Source: Lachnospiraceae bacterium (lineage in GTDB: Bacteria > Bacillota > Clostridia > Lachnospirales > Lachnospiraceae). Taken from it: a stretch of DNA of 64,000 nt. The translations under genes and the position numbers were made by a program. The stretch is taken from the NCBI GenBank assembly GCA_014804655.1, contig JAAUZK010000021.1, positions 39,897 to 103,896 on the forward strand, given 5' to 3'. Numbering within the stretch: the stretch's first letter is position 1; each line of letters opens with the position of its first letter. The notes beneath the pieces were generated by a model that was given only the letters and a program-made list of their open reading frames with translations, searched no databases and was not told the DNA's origin. This document shows positions 10,015 to 20,672 of this stretch, piece after piece.

Positions 10015-11214
10015 CTACCGCTTCATCAAATAACGAATCCATACCTTTTTCCAGTAATCCTTATATCCCGCCTTCTCTACGCCTTTCGCCGCTAAGATCG
10101 ACACGCTTCCGATTCGCACGCCATCCAGTTTGTACACGGCTTCCCCGATAGCCTCTCCTTCCGCCACAGGCGCCTGCACGCAATCAGGCAGACTGATCTC
10201 CTTCTGTATCTCGCTCAGGTTGCTTCCCTTCGTGTCCAGATACTCGAACGGTCCGGCATAAGTCAGATACAGGACATCATCAATTCCGCCCTCTATCTTT
10301 TGCTCCGGCAGCGGGTCCTTATTCTCATCCGTATACATGCGGCTCACGCTGTATCCGTAGTTAAGCAGCGTAATGGCATCCTGAAAACGGCTCTTGGGAT
10401 CGGGTGCCGCCATAACCACGGCGATCAGCTCCATGCCGTCTCTGTCCGCCGTCGCCGACAGGCAGTACAACGCTTTCGAAGTGGAACCGGTCTTTAATCC
10501 CGTCGTCCACTCATACTGCTTGAGCAATTTATTCGTGCTGGATAAGGTAAACGTAGAAGTGCCCTGGGGTGTTATATGTTCGATATCTTCCATCCAAATC
10601 TTCGTATACTCGAACACCTCCGGATATTTGGTGATCAGCTCTCGCGACATGATCGCCACATCCTTGGCAGAGGAATAATGGTTGTCGGAATCCGACAGCC
10701 CGCAGCAGTCCTCGAAATGCGTATTCTGCATTCCCAATTTCTCCGCTTTCTCGTTCATCAGCTTGACAAACTCACTCTCACTGCCTGCTATGTATTCTGC
10801 CACCGCCACGCTGGCATCATTTCCCGAGGCAACAGCGATACACTTAATCATTGTCTCTAACGTCTGTGTCTCGCCTTCCTCCAAAAAGACCTGTGATCCA
10901 CCCATGGACTTCGCATAAGCGCTGGTGGTAATCTGATCCTCCAGATGTATCCTTCCGCTTTTCAGATGTTCAAAAATAATCAATAATGTCATGATCTTCG
11001 TAATGCTCGCTGGACTTCTTCTCGTGTCCGCATCCTGTTCACAGATCACCTGTCCGGTGTCTGCTTCCATCACGATATAAGACGGTGCGGTAACATCCGG
11101 TGCTGCCCATGCCCCCATCGACATGCACATAAATCCCGCGTGAAATATAAGGCATCCCAATATTAGCCATATTACAATACGCTTCCCTTTTTTTCGCAAC
11201 ACTTTCACTCCCAA
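10015..11214 (-). CDS. D-alanyl-D-alanine carboxypeptidase (peptidase S11), second copy
   Basis: SPASITKIMTLLIIFEHL, ASGNDASVAVAEYI, TGLKTGSTSKA. Confidence 0.92.
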   Translation of the reverse strand: MGVKVLRKKGKRIVIWLILGCLIFHAGFMCMSMGAWAAPDVTAPSYIVMEADTGQVICEQDADTRRSPASITKIMTLLIIFEHLKSGRIHLEDQITTSAYAKSMGGSQVFLEEGETQTLETMIKCIAVASGNDASVAVAEYIAGSESEFVKLMNEKAEKLGMQNTHFEDCCGLSDSDNHYSSAKDVAIMSRELITKYPEVFEYTKIWMEDIEHITPQGTSTFTLSSTNKLLKQYEWTTGLKTGSTSKALYCLSATADRDGMELIAVVMAAPDPKSRFQDAITLLNYGYSVSRMYTDENKDPLPEQKIEGGIDDVLYLTYAGPFEYLDTKGSNLSEIQKEISLPDCVQAPVAEGEAIGEAVYKLDGVRIGSVSILAAKGVEKAGYKDYWKKVWIRYLMKR

Positions 11215-11261
11215 ATACTCTGTTATGTACTATACATATTGTAATGGGACAACGGATATTC

Positions 11262-11300
11262 CACCAAAGAAAAACAGACTCAAAATCGCTTCTGAGTCTG
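11262..11300 (-). terminator. Rho-independent terminator of rpsU
   Basis: Reverse strand CAGACTCA-n10-TGAGTCTG followed by TTTTTCTTTGG, just downstream of rpsU stop. Confidence 0.85.
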
Positions 11301-11314
11301 CTCCATGCTTTTAC

Positions 11315-11491
11315 TTAGTTGTATTTACGTTTTCTGGCTGCTTCGGACTTCTTCTTACGTCTTACGCTGGGTTTCTCGTAATGCTCTCTCTTACGAATCT
11401 CCTGCTGGATGCCTGCTTTCGCACAGCTTCTCTTGAAACGACGCAATGCGCTATCCAAAGTTTCGTTCTCTTTAACGATTACGTTTGACAT
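11315..11491 (-). CDS. rpsU: 30S ribosomal protein S21
   Basis: [56 protein letters not shown]; start trimmed from ORF track. Confidence 0.97.
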   Translation of the reverse strand: MSNVIVKENETLDSALRRFKRSCAKAGIQQEIRKREHYEKPSVRRKKKSEAARKRKYN

Positions 11492-11617
11492 TCTCGCACC
11501 TGACCTCCCTTCAGTCCCGAACAAGCATTTCGACTGATTGGGTTATTTATGAGCTTACACGCTCTGTGTTTCTACACACAACACAAATTATACCACATTT
11601 TGGTTATGAGTCAACTA

Positions 11618-13951
11618 CTATTTCGAAATTAACATCTTTTTGGAATCCTTCGTCTTTTGCTTCCGACCGTTTATCATATAAAAAATGATCCCAAATAAGG
11701 TAACTACTGATATGGCCTCACATACTCTCCAATACCACGGCTCATGAAATCCAATTCGGATTCCTCCGGAATATCCTGCCGGCACAGATACTACAATACG
11801 GTAAAAATTCCCCGGTGAAATCTGTAACTGCTCACCGCTGTCCGTGACAGCCCTATACCCTTTATACAGAATTATCGGCACCTCTATCTGACTGCTTTCA
11901 TCACTCATGTTCTGAGCATGGATCACAAGCGTTCCCTTTTCCCTATGCCATTCCTCTACGCTTACATACCCCGGGTCGTAGACGAGTTCCTCTCTGTAAC
12001 CGTTCGTATATGTCTCAACGGAAAATCCCTCTGCGTCCTCTACCGGAATATATTCTGCAAATCCGATATCCCACGTATCTATTCCGCCTTCCTGATAAAT
12101 GTGATATACCGTTGCCTCATTCATCAGCTTACTGATAAAGGTTATTCCCTGACTCACAGACAAAAAGACCAATAATCCCCCGAAAAAGATTTTCTTTTTC
12201 CGGTCTATCCAATTCTTTTGCATGACGATACACAAAAGCCACAACACTACAACTACAGCCACGGCAAAAAAACGCCACTGAAACTGAAGCCCATGTACCG
12301 GGAACGTCAGTACCGGTATCTTGTCTACCAGCCATGTATACGGGAACATATATCTTGTCATAAAAATGCTTAACACACTTAGAAAAACCGCTAAATACTC
12401 TTCTCTCTTCTCTCGCTTGTCCCTTCCTTTTTGTCCCATACAAAACAGAAACCAGCCAATCAATATGAACATAACCGCATTTCCTGCCGTATGCGGCATA
12501 CTCGACGCAGCGCCGCGGCTGCTGATCGCTCCCGACGAACCCATGGCAACATAGTCTGTCATGAAAAGCTGTACTATATAACCTCCCTTTTCTTCCATAC
12601 GATATGGTACATACCGATCAAGATTGTTAATGGCATATGTTCCACTCATCATATAGTCCAAAAACGGAAGCAAAAACCACAGATTTAATAATACTGTTGC
12701 GCCCAATGTCTTGATCAATACGACAAATGTTTTTTTACGTATTGTCTTTCTCCATAAAATGACAACTGCTAAAATAACAAAAAGGGCCACCATTTCCGTA
12801 GAAATCATATGCGACAGAAATATTCCGGTACAACCGGCTGTTATCGTGATCCAGCTTCGTCCATGCTCTGTAGATTCCTCCGGAAGTTTATAGACTTTCC
12901 ACAGTCCGTATAATACCAGCGGCATAAATGCCATCGCGGTGTACTCACCTACCGCTGCCCTTGAATAGACATCATATAACCGAAATATATTTAGCGAATA
13001 TATGGCTGCACACACCAGTCCGTTATGCCTGTTGCTCATCCTCGAAAAACAATAGTAAGAAATCACTACTGTCAGCACATTGATCATAAAGACATAAAAA
13101 TTATAGGCTCCAAGGATCGACACACCGAAAATACGTAAAAAGGCAGGGATATACAAAAGCAAATCGCCATAAAACACCGAAACAGCATATCCGTGTCCCT
13201 CCATCCAGTTCGTCGGGATCTTCACGGGAAATACACCATTCATCCACCCATCCTTGATTCCCTCAATCCGAATCAGATGAAATCCCAAATCCTGTGCATT
13301 GCTGAACAAATAATTTACAGTCAACGGCAGACTGCTGAGGCAGATCAATAAAAACAACAGCTTATATTGGTTCTTTACTTCCGCATCTGCAAAAAGCCTG
13401 TCACGCAAAGCATAAATAATCAGAATGAGATCCAGTACCATAAACAAAATCGCGATCCGGAACATAAAATTACGCGTATCAACTGTCGCCGTCGTGATTC
13501 TGATTCCTCTGAGCAATAAATAATCCTGTTCTCCCGAATCACCCGAAAGCCGGCCTTGTATATGTAGTGGTCTGTCATTGTATTTTACTCTGAAATCACA
13601 TTGGATATTTCCGGATTCCTTGATAAATATCTTTCCGCCGATATCACTGTCAAACCAGCTGTCATGATAACATACCTCCAGCCTGACATCCCCTGCATAT
13701 TCATACCAAGCCTCCAGCGTATACATTCCTTTCGGCAAAGTAAAATCCGGAGTTGCCACATATTGAGTCCCATACGACTTATCTATGTAGAACGCTTCTG
13801 CACCGGTATTATCGACAAAATCCTCCTGCGCAAAATTCAACTCCACTTTCTCGCGTCTGCTGTAAATAAATCCCAGCGCTGCCAGTATCAACAGTTCCAC
13901 TGCCAGGATACCGCACCATACCCATTTTTTTGATACTATTTTCTGTAACAT
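11618..13951 (-). CDS. Multi-pass membrane protein, YfhO / 6-pyruvoyl-tetrahydropterin synthase-related membrane family
   Basis: HLIRIEGIKDGWMNGVFPVKIPTNWMEGHGYAVSVFYGDLLLYIPAFLRIFG and many TM helices; start at MLQKIV is likely (ORF start overlaps alaS). Confidence 0.7.
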   Translation of the reverse strand: MLQKIVSKKWVWCGILAVELLILAALGFIYSRREKVELNFAQEDFVDNTGAEAFYIDKSYGTQYVATPDFTLPKGMYTLEAWYEYAGDVRLEVCYHDSWFDSDIGGKIFIKESGNIQCDFRVKYNDRPLHIQGRLSGDSGEQDYLLLRGIRITTATVDTRNFMFRIAILFMVLDLILIIYALRDRLFADAEVKNQYKLLFLLICLSSLPLTVNYLFSNAQDLGFHLIRIEGIKDGWMNGVFPVKIPTNWMEGHGYAVSVFYGDLLLYIPAFLRIFGVSILGAYNFYVFMINVLTVVISYYCFSRMSNRHNGLVCAAIYSLNIFRLYDVYSRAAVGEYTAMAFMPLVLYGLWKVYKLPEESTEHGRSWITITAGCTGIFLSHMISTEMVALFVILAVVILWRKTIRKKTFVVLIKTLGATVLLNLWFLLPFLDYMMSGTYAINNLDRYVPYRMEEKGGYIVQLFMTDYVAMGSSGAISSRGAASSMPHTAGNAVMFILIGWFLFCMGQKGRDKREKREEYLAVFLSVLSIFMTRYMFPYTWLVDKIPVLTFPVHGLQFQWRFFAVAVVVVLWLLCIVMQKNWIDRKKKIFFGGLLVFLSVSQGITFISKLMNEATVYHIYQEGGIDTWDIGFAEYIPVEDAEGFSVETYTNGYREELVYDPGYVSVEEWHREKGTLVIHAQNMSDESSQIEVPIILYKGYRAVTDSGEQLQISPGNFYRIVVSVPAGYSGGIRIGFHEPWYWRVCEAISVVTLFGIIFYMINGRKQKTKDSKKMLISK

Positions 13952-13971
13952 GTCTATGTCCGGCCGCCTCT

Positions 13972-16611
13972 CTACTGAATCTGTCCTTCCAGTATTTTCG
14001 CGCACTCTGTAATCGCCGCATCAATTCCGGCAGGATTCTTACCGCCCGCCTGCGCCATGTTGGGGCGTCCGCCGCCACCTCCGCCTACGAGTGCCGCGAT
14101 ACCTTTGATCAGATTACCCGCATGAGCGCCCTGTCCCATTGCGCCGTCCGTCGCCATAGCAATCATATTGACCTTGCCGTCACTGTCGGAGATCAACACA
14201 ACTACACCTTCGCCCAACTTCTCTTTCAACTGGTCGCCCAGCTCGCGCAGACCGTTCATATCCACGCCTGCAACCTTCGTTGCTAACAGTTTCACACCTT
14301 TCACTTCCTGTACCTGGTCCATAACATCACCAAGCGCATCCTTAGCTGCCTTACTCTTTAATGACTCATTCTCACTCTGTAATGTTTTCATCTCTGCCAT
14401 CAGATGCTCGCAGCGCTCCACCAGATTGGAGGGAGAAGTCTTTAACACCTTAGCCGTCTCCTGAAGCTGCTCTTCTAATTTCTGATAGTATGCCGTTACG
14501 TTGCTGCCCGTCACCGCTTCAATACGGCGCACGCCTGCTGCAACACCGGACTCGGACAGAATCTTAAAGGAACCGATCGTACCGGTAGATTTCACATGAG
14601 TACCACCGCACAGTTCTTTGGAGAAATCTCCCATCTGTACGACACGCACCGTCTCTCCGTATTTCTCACCGAAGAGCGCCATCGCACCGGATTTCTTGGC
14701 TTCCTCTATCGTCATAATTTTCGTCTCGACAGGCAGATTATTTGCAATCTGCTCACTCACAATCTGCTCTACTTTTCGGATTTCATCCGGTGTCATCGCC
14801 GCGGAATGTGAGAAGTCGAAACGGGTTCTCTCACCATCCTGATAGGAACCCGCCTGTTCCACATGATTACCCAGCACCTCGCGCAATGCTTTCTGGAGCA
14901 GATGGGTCGCGCTGTGATTCTTACAGGTATTGCCTCTCCTTACGGCATCTACCGAAAGCGTCACGGCATCGCCGACTTTAAACATACCTTTTGTCACCTT
15001 GCCGATATGCCCCACTTTGCCGCCCAACAATTTGATGGTGTTCTCCACCTGGAACGTTCCGTCTGCAGTGGTAATCATACCGATGTCGCCTTCCTGTCCG
15101 CCCATGGTGGCATAGAAAGGTGTTTTTTCCACGATAATCGTACCTACTTCACCATCCGTCAGCGCTTCCACAAGCTCTGTCTCCGTGGTAAGTACCGTCA
15201 CTTTCGAGTCATAAGACAGATTGTCATACCCTACAAATTCCGTAGTGATGGAAGGATCTATGGATTCGTACACGGTCACATCGGCGCCCATATAGTTGGT
15301 CACCTTGCGGGCCTTGCGGGCTTTATCCTTCTGCTCCTGCATACATGCCTTGAATCCGTCTTCATCCACCGTAAACTCTTTTTCTTCCAGAATCTCTTTC
15401 GTCAGATCAAGCGGGAATCCGTAAGTATCATATAATTTGAACGCGTCGGCTCCGCCCAGTTCCTTACCGCCCTGAGCCGCCACAGCCTCTGTCATTTCAT
15501 TTAAGATGGTAAGTCCCTGATCGATCGTCTTATTGAATTTATTCTCCTCCTGCATCAGCACATTGAAGATAAATTCTTTCTTCTCCTCCAATTCCGGATA
15601 GCCGTCCTTGGACCCTTCAATCACTGTGCCTGCCAGATTGGAGAGGAATGTATCCTTAATTCCCAACTTCCTGCCCTGACGAGCCGCGCGACGTATGATG
15701 CGGCGAAGCACATATCCTCTGCCCTCATTGGAAGGCATAATACCGTCCGAAATCATAAATGTAGCGGAACGGATATGATCTGTGATGATACGGATGGACA
15801 CGTCCGTGTCATAGTCTTTCTTATATTCCACCCCCGCAATCTCACACACTCTGGTACGCAGCGCCAACACTGTATCCACATCAAATATGGAATCTACATC
15901 CTGTACAACAGATGCCAGTCTCTCAAGTCCCATACCGGTATCGATATTCTTCTGCGCAAGCTCCGTGTAATTACCTTTGCCATCATTGTCAAACTGCGTG
16001 AACACATTGTTCCAGATCTCCATATAGCGGTCGCAGTCACAGCCTACCGTACAGCCGGGCTTGCCGCAGCCGTATTTCTCTCCTCTGTCATAATAAACCT
16101 CTGAACAGGGGCCGCAGGGACCGGAACCGTGCTCCCAGAAATTATCTTCTTTACCAAAGCGGAAAATCCGTTCCGGCGCAATGCCGATCTCCTTATTCCA
16201 TATCTCAAATGCTTCCTCATCATTCTCGTAGATGGACGGATAGAGCCTGTCTTCCTCCAGACCTACCACTTTGGTGAGAAACTCCCAACTCCACGCAATG
16301 GCTTCATGCTTAAAATAATCTCCGAAAGAAAAATTTCCCAACATCTCAAAGAAGGTGCCGTGTCTGGCTGTCTTACCCACATTTTCCAGATCGCCTGTCC
16401 GGATACATTTCTGACAGGTCGTAACACGCCGTCTGGGCGGAATCTCCTGTCCCGTAAAATAAGGTTTCAGAGGTGCCATACCGGAATTGATCAACAACAA
16501 ACTGTTGTCATTGTGGGGCACCAGCGAAAAGCTTTTCATCTTCAAATGATCCTTGCTCTCGAAAAATTCAAGAAACATTCTTCGTAACTCATTCACACCA
16601 TATGGTTTCAT
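13972..16611 (-). CDS. alaS: Alanyl-tRNA synthetase
   Basis: FFESKDHLKMKSFSLVPHNDNSLLLINSGMAPLKPYFTG, KNHSATHLLQKALREVLG, ELCGGTHVKSTG, RPNMAQAGG. Confidence 0.98.
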   Translation of the reverse strand: MKPYGVNELRRMFLEFFESKDHLKMKSFSLVPHNDNSLLLINSGMAPLKPYFTGQEIPPRRRVTTCQKCIRTGDLENVGKTARHGTFFEMLGNFSFGDYFKHEAIAWSWEFLTKVVGLEEDRLYPSIYENDEEAFEIWNKEIGIAPERIFRFGKEDNFWEHGSGPCGPCSEVYYDRGEKYGCGKPGCTVGCDCDRYMEIWNNVFTQFDNDGKGNYTELAQKNIDTGMGLERLASVVQDVDSIFDVDTVLALRTRVCEIAGVEYKKDYDTDVSIRIITDHIRSATFMISDGIMPSNEGRGYVLRRIIRRAARQGRKLGIKDTFLSNLAGTVIEGSKDGYPELEEKKEFIFNVLMQEENKFNKTIDQGLTILNEMTEAVAAQGGKELGGADAFKLYDTYGFPLDLTKEILEEKEFTVDEDGFKACMQEQKDKARKARKVTNYMGADVTVYESIDPSITTEFVGYDNLSYDSKVTVLTTETELVEALTDGEVGTIIVEKTPFYATMGGQEGDIGMITTADGTFQVENTIKLLGGKVGHIGKVTKGMFKVGDAVTLSVDAVRRGNTCKNHSATHLLQKALREVLGNHVEQAGSYQDGERTRFDFSHSAAMTPDEIRKVEQIVSEQIANNLPVETKIMTIEEAKKSGAMALFGEKYGETVRVVQMGDFSKELCGGTHVKSTGTIGSFKILSESGVAAGVRRIEAVTGSNVTAYYQKLEEQLQETAKVLKTSPSNLVERCEHLMAEMKTLQSENESLKSKAAKDALGDVMDQVQEVKGVKLLATKVAGVDMNGLRELGDQLKEKLGEGVVVLISDSDGKVNMIAMATDGAMGQGAHAGNLIKGIAALVGGGGGGRPNMAQAGGKNPAGIDAAITECAKILEGQIQ

Positions 16612-16663
16612 CGTAGTTCTCTGTCCTTTCTTAACATTAATAGTCGTCCTTTATCATACAACT

Positions 16664-16698
16664 GCTCAGACAAAAGAATAACCTTCTTTCATCTGAGC
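16664..16698 (-). promoter_or_regulatory. Stem-loop in glyS-alaS intergenic region
   Basis: Reverse strand GCTCAGA-TG-AAAGAA-GGTTA-TTCTTT-TG-TCTGAGC; starts 6 nt after glyS stop; no U tract. Confidence 0.6.
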
Positions 16699-16704
16699 CC
16701 TATA

Positions 16705-18105
16705 TCAAAATGTAAATTTATCTGCAAAATAGGCATCCAGATTTGCGATCTCAATGCGCTCCTGTTCCATGGAATCGCGGAATCTCACGGTCACACAGCC
16801 GTCCGTTTCGGAATCAAAATCGTATGTAACACAGAAAGGCGTACCGATCTCATCCTGTCTGCGGTATCTCTTACCGATGTTACCTCTGTCGTCAAACTCA
16901 CAGTTATATTTTTTAGACAATTCTGCAAAGATTTTCTCTGCGCCCTCATTAAGCTTCTTGGACAGCGGAAGTACGCCGATCTTTACCGGTGCAAGCGCCG
17001 GGTGGAAATGCAGTACGGTACGCACGTCCCCCTCACCGATCTCCTCTTCATCGTAAGCGCCGCAAAGTACCGCAAGGAACAGTCTCTCTACACCCAGCGA
17101 CGGCTCTATCACATAAGGAATATATTTCTCATTCTTCGTATCATCAAAGTAAGACATATCCTCACCTGATGTATTCTGATGCTGTGTCAGATCATAGTTC
17201 GTCCGGTCGGCGATGCCCCAGAGTTCACCCCAGCCGAAGGGGAACAGAAACTCGATATCCGTGGTTGCCTTGGAGTAGAAGGAAAGTTCCTCCGGATCGT
17301 GATCACGGACACGCATCTCTTCCTCCTTCATTCCGAGACTCTTCAGGAAGTCAATACAATACTGTTTCCAATACGCAAACCACTCCAGATCCGTATCCGG
17401 CTCGCAGAAGAATTCCATTTCCATCTGCTCAAACTCTCTCACACGGAAAATAAAGTTACCCGGTGTGATCTCGTTTCTGAAGGACTTACCCACCTGACAG
17501 ATACCGAAAGGAATCTTCTTACGTGAAGTTCTCTGCACGTTTTTGAAATTAACAAAAATACCCTGTGCCGTCTCCGGACGCAGATATACGGTGTTCTTTG
17601 CATCCTCCGTAACACCCTGAAACGTCTTAAACATGAGATTGAACTGTCTGATATCCGTAAAGTTATGTTTGCCGCATGTCGGACAGGGAATATTATGTTC
17701 TTCGATAAAATCTTTCATTTCCTGCTGGCTCCAGCCGTCCACGGAACTGTCCAGTGTCATGCCTTGCTCCGCCACATAGTCCTCTATGATCTTATCCGCA
17801 CGGAATCTCTCGTGACATTCCTTACAATCCATCAACGGGTCGGAAAAGCTTCCAAGATGTCCACTTGCTACCCATGTCTGCGGATTCATTAAGATGGCAC
17901 AGTCCACACCTACATTGTAAGGGCTTTCCATCACAAACTTCTGCCACCATGCCTTCTTAATATTGTTCTTAAGCTCTACGCCCAGATTGCCGAAATCCCA
18001 TGTGTTTGCCAGACCGCCGTAAATCTCCGATCCGGGATATACAAACCCTCTCGCCTTTGATAAAGCCACGATCTTCTCCATTGTTTTTTCCATAATTTCC
18101 TCCAT
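16705..18105 (-). CDS. glyS: Glycyl-tRNA synthetase (dimeric type)
   Basis: [81 protein letters not shown]. Confidence 0.97.
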   Translation of the reverse strand: MEEIMEKTMEKIVALSKARGFVYPGSEIYGGLANTWDFGNLGVELKNNIKKAWWQKFVMESPYNVGVDCAILMNPQTWVASGHLGSFSDPLMDCKECHERFRADKIIEDYVAEQGMTLDSSVDGWSQQEMKDFIEEHNIPCPTCGKHNFTDIRQFNLMFKTFQGVTEDAKNTVYLRPETAQGIFVNFKNVQRTSRKKIPFGICQVGKSFRNEITPGNFIFRVREFEQMEMEFFCEPDTDLEWFAYWKQYCIDFLKSLGMKEEEMRVRDHDPEELSFYSKATTDIEFLFPFGWGELWGIADRTNYDLTQHQNTSGEDMSYFDDTKNEKYIPYVIEPSLGVERLFLAVLCGAYDEEEIGEGDVRTVLHFHPALAPVKIGVLPLSKKLNEGAEKIFAELSKKYNCEFDDRGNIGKRYRRQDEIGTPFCVTYDFDSETDGCVTVRFRDSMEQERIEIANLDAYFADKFTF

Positions 18106-18165
18106 TCTGATTCTTGCGTTGTTCTATATAATTCATAACATATTTTATTACATTTAAAAAATGCG

Positions 18166-18801
18166 CTACTGGAATACGATGTAAGATAAAACGCTCTCAT
18201 CGCTGTCTTCTTTCGCCGGATGTGTAATGCGCACACCCTTTTTACCTGCAAAGGAAACATCCAGATCACTTGTGGCAGTCTGGTTGATATAGAGTACCTT
18301 CCCGTAAGTATTTACCACCAAGTCTTCCGCCGGCTTAGTGCCGATAATCACGATCTGCGTCTTATCATGGTCTTCCATGTACCCCAATTCCATCGGCTTA
18401 CCGTCTGACGAGACAAAAGCGACGCCTTCCAATCCATAACCCTGATTGTCGGCCTCTGAAAGCGTCCCCACAAACAGTTCCCTGTTATTGAAATCTTTAT
18501 AATCCCGGTCTGTGGCATAATTAAAACAAATCAGGACACTTCCGTCCTTCTCCTCGACAGACGCAAGCGTCACATTGTCCGCGCCGCTGTCTGCACAATA
18601 TTCCGTCACTCTCTGCGAAGCCAGCGCCTCCAGACTGTCCATATCATAATAATCTTGTTCAAAGCTGCCCACGATCTGCTGGACGATGCCTCCGTCTTTA
18701 CCGATTGAAACAGAACTTACTTCCGGTATTTTATCCTGTCCGCAGCCCGCAAGCCCACAGACAATTCCTATCATAAGCAGAACCGTTCTCCCTCTTCGCA
18801 T
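18166..18801 (-). CDS. Uncharacterised lipoprotein
   Basis: Signal peptide with lipobox LAGCGQ. Confidence 0.7.
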   Translation of the reverse strand: MRRGRTVLLMIGIVCGLAGCGQDKIPEVSSVSIGKDGGIVQQIVGSFEQDYYDMDSLEALASQRVTEYCADSGADNVTLASVEEKDGSVLICFNYATDRDYKDFNNRELFVGTLSEADNQGYGLEGVAFVSSDGKPMELGYMEDHDKTQIVIIGTKPAEDLVVNTYGKVLYINQTATSDLDVSFAGKKGVRITHPAKEDSDESVLSYIVFQ

Positions 18802-18854
18802 ACGTTTTCTCCTCCGGTCGATTCTAAACCGCTAACATACTGCATTACATTATA

Positions 18855-19502
18855 TTAAAGATTATCCACAATTTCAAGACTTTTAAACGTTCTGTCAAGA
18901 TATCGTCTGCGATAATCGTCCGCAATCTCCTGCAGCTGCCTTAGAACCTCCGGGGTCACAGTAAAGGTATACAGTCTCTCAATGCCTGAATCCACGATAT
19001 AGGACACCGCGTACTCGGTGGACTGATCCCAGACTTTCTCCGTAGGAATCCCCGGAAACTCGCCGTTTATCACCATTGCTTTCAGCTCAAATATGTAGCG
19101 GACCAGCCGGTTAGGCAGCCCCTCATGTAATAACGCCCGCAGCGACTGATAAAGCAGCCTCAGCATCTCCTTCTCATCGTTATTCTCTCTCGTATAATAA
19201 TCCATCAGTTCCAAAAAATACATTCCGTAATATGCACCTTCGAAATCTTCCCGCAGTCCCTCAAAATAATTGCTGATCGCTGCTTCCATAACGTTGTAAG
19301 AACTTCTGCCCGCATATAGCTTAAACTCCCCAAAGGAGAAAGGGTTCGTCGCTGCGAGAAGCCTGCTGCCCTGTTTGCGCGCTCCTCTCGCAAATGCCGA
19401 AATCTTACCTTTCTCCTTCGTTAATATTACAATTCTTCTATCGTATTCGCCGATCGGCTCAGCCTTTAAAACCATTCCTGTAATCTGTGTATATTCCTGC
19501 AT
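18855..19502 (-). CDS. recO: DNA repair protein RecO
   Basis: GMVLKAEPIGEYDRRIVILTKEKGKISAFARGARK; era downstream neighbour; start set at MQEYTQIT. Confidence 0.92.
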   Translation of the reverse strand: MQEYTQITGMVLKAEPIGEYDRRIVILTKEKGKISAFARGARKQGSRLLAATNPFSFGEFKLYAGRSSYNVMEAAISNYFEGLREDFEGAYYGMYFLELMDYYTRENNDEKEMLRLLYQSLRALLHEGLPNRLVRYIFELKAMVINGEFPGIPTEKVWDQSTEYAVSYIVDSGIERLYTFTVTPEVLRQLQEIADDYRRRYLDRTFKSLEIVDNL

Positions 19503-19632
19503 GAGAATACTCTCCTGCTGCTTCCTTACTCTTGCGGACCTGTGCCTGCGCATCTTCCGCATTTCTATACGCCAGAAAATCATCTATTTTTCCGGTCGCC
19601 ATAAACTTTGCCCAGTAATCCGTTTCATTCAT
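19459..19632 (-). CDS. Small YqzL-like protein (57 aa) overlapping recO start
   Basis: Manual translation MNETDYWAKFMATGKIDDFLAYRNAEDAQAQVRKSKEAAGEYSHAGIYTDYRNGFKG*; YW..F..TG.ID.FL.Y pattern and era-(yqzL)-recO synteny. Below ORF-track cutoff. Confidence 0.7.
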   Translation of the reverse strand: MNETDYWAKFMATGKIDDFLAYRNAEDAQAQVRKSKEAAGEYSHAGIYTDYRNGFKG

Positions 19633-19729
19633 CTTACGCCCCTAATCCTCTCTTATCAATCAGTCATCAGTATACATTCGGACGAGCCGGCTCTATACTA
19701 ATGTTTAGGGTTCGCAGATTTGTCTTTTT

Positions 19730-20644
19730 CTATTCTGTTTCTTTCGGATTGTAACCGAAATTTTTCAACAGATAGTCGCTGTCTCTCCAGTCCTTTTTCA
19801 CCTTGACCCAGAGTTTCAAATTAACCTGGCATTCTACCAGTTCTTCTATATCCGGTCTTGCCATAGAACCGATCTTCTTGAGCATGCTGCCCTGCTTACC
19901 GATGATAATCCCCTTGTGAGACTCCCGCTCGCAGACAATGGTAGCCTCAATATCCACGATCCGCTTCTTGAATTTCATCACCTCTATGGTGACAGCAATA
20001 CCATGGGGAATCTCCTCTTCCAGACACTTCAGCGCCTTCTCCCTGATCAGTTCCGCCACGATCTGTCTCATAGGCTGATCCGTCACTGTATCTTCGTCAT
20101 AGAAAGGCTCTCCATAAGGCAGATACTTCATAATACATCCGATGAGCGTGTCCAGTCCGTCTTTCTTAAGCGCTGACACCGGAACGATCTCCGCAAAATC
20201 AAGCTGCTTTCTGTAAGCATCGATAAAGGTAAGAATAAGTTCCTTCTTCACGGTATCGATCTTATTAATGACCAGTATGACCGGCGTTCTCGTCTTCCTT
20301 AGCTGCTCAATGATATGCTGCTCCCCCGCGCCAATATAGTCGGTGGGCTCCACCAGCCATAGGATCACATCCACGTCCGACATGGTGCGCTCCGCCACAC
20401 TTACCATATAGTTTCCCAGTTTATTCTTCGCCTTATGTATGCCCGGCGTATCCAGGAACACGATCTGCCCCTCCCCGGAGGTATATACCGTCTGAATCTT
20501 ATTGCGGGTCGTCTGCGGTCTGCTGGAAGTAATGGCGATCTTCTGCCCGATAAGCGCATTCATCAGTGTAGATTTCCCCACGTTTGGCCTTCCGATAAGC
20601 GTGGCAAAACCGGATTTGAACTGTGCATTTTTCTGTTCACTCAT
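19730..20644 (-). CDS. era: GTPase Era
   Basis: GRPNVGKSTLMNALIGQKIAITSSRPQTTRNKI, DTPGIH, NKID, KH domain tail. Confidence 0.98.
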   Translation of the reverse strand: MSEQKNAQFKSGFATLIGRPNVGKSTLMNALIGQKIAITSSRPQTTRNKIQTVYTSGEGQIVFLDTPGIHKAKNKLGNYMVSVAERTMSDVDVILWLVEPTDYIGAGEQHIIEQLRKTRTPVILVINKIDTVKKELILTFIDAYRKQLDFAEIVPVSALKKDGLDTLIGCIMKYLPYGEPFYDEDTVTDQPMRQIVAELIREKALKCLEEEIPHGIAVTIEVMKFKKRIVDIEATIVCERESHKGIIIGKQGSMLKKIGSMARPDIEELVECQVNLKLWVKVKKDWRDSDYLLKNFGYNPKETE

Positions 20645-20672
20645 TCTGTAATATCCTCTGTCTATCCTTATA

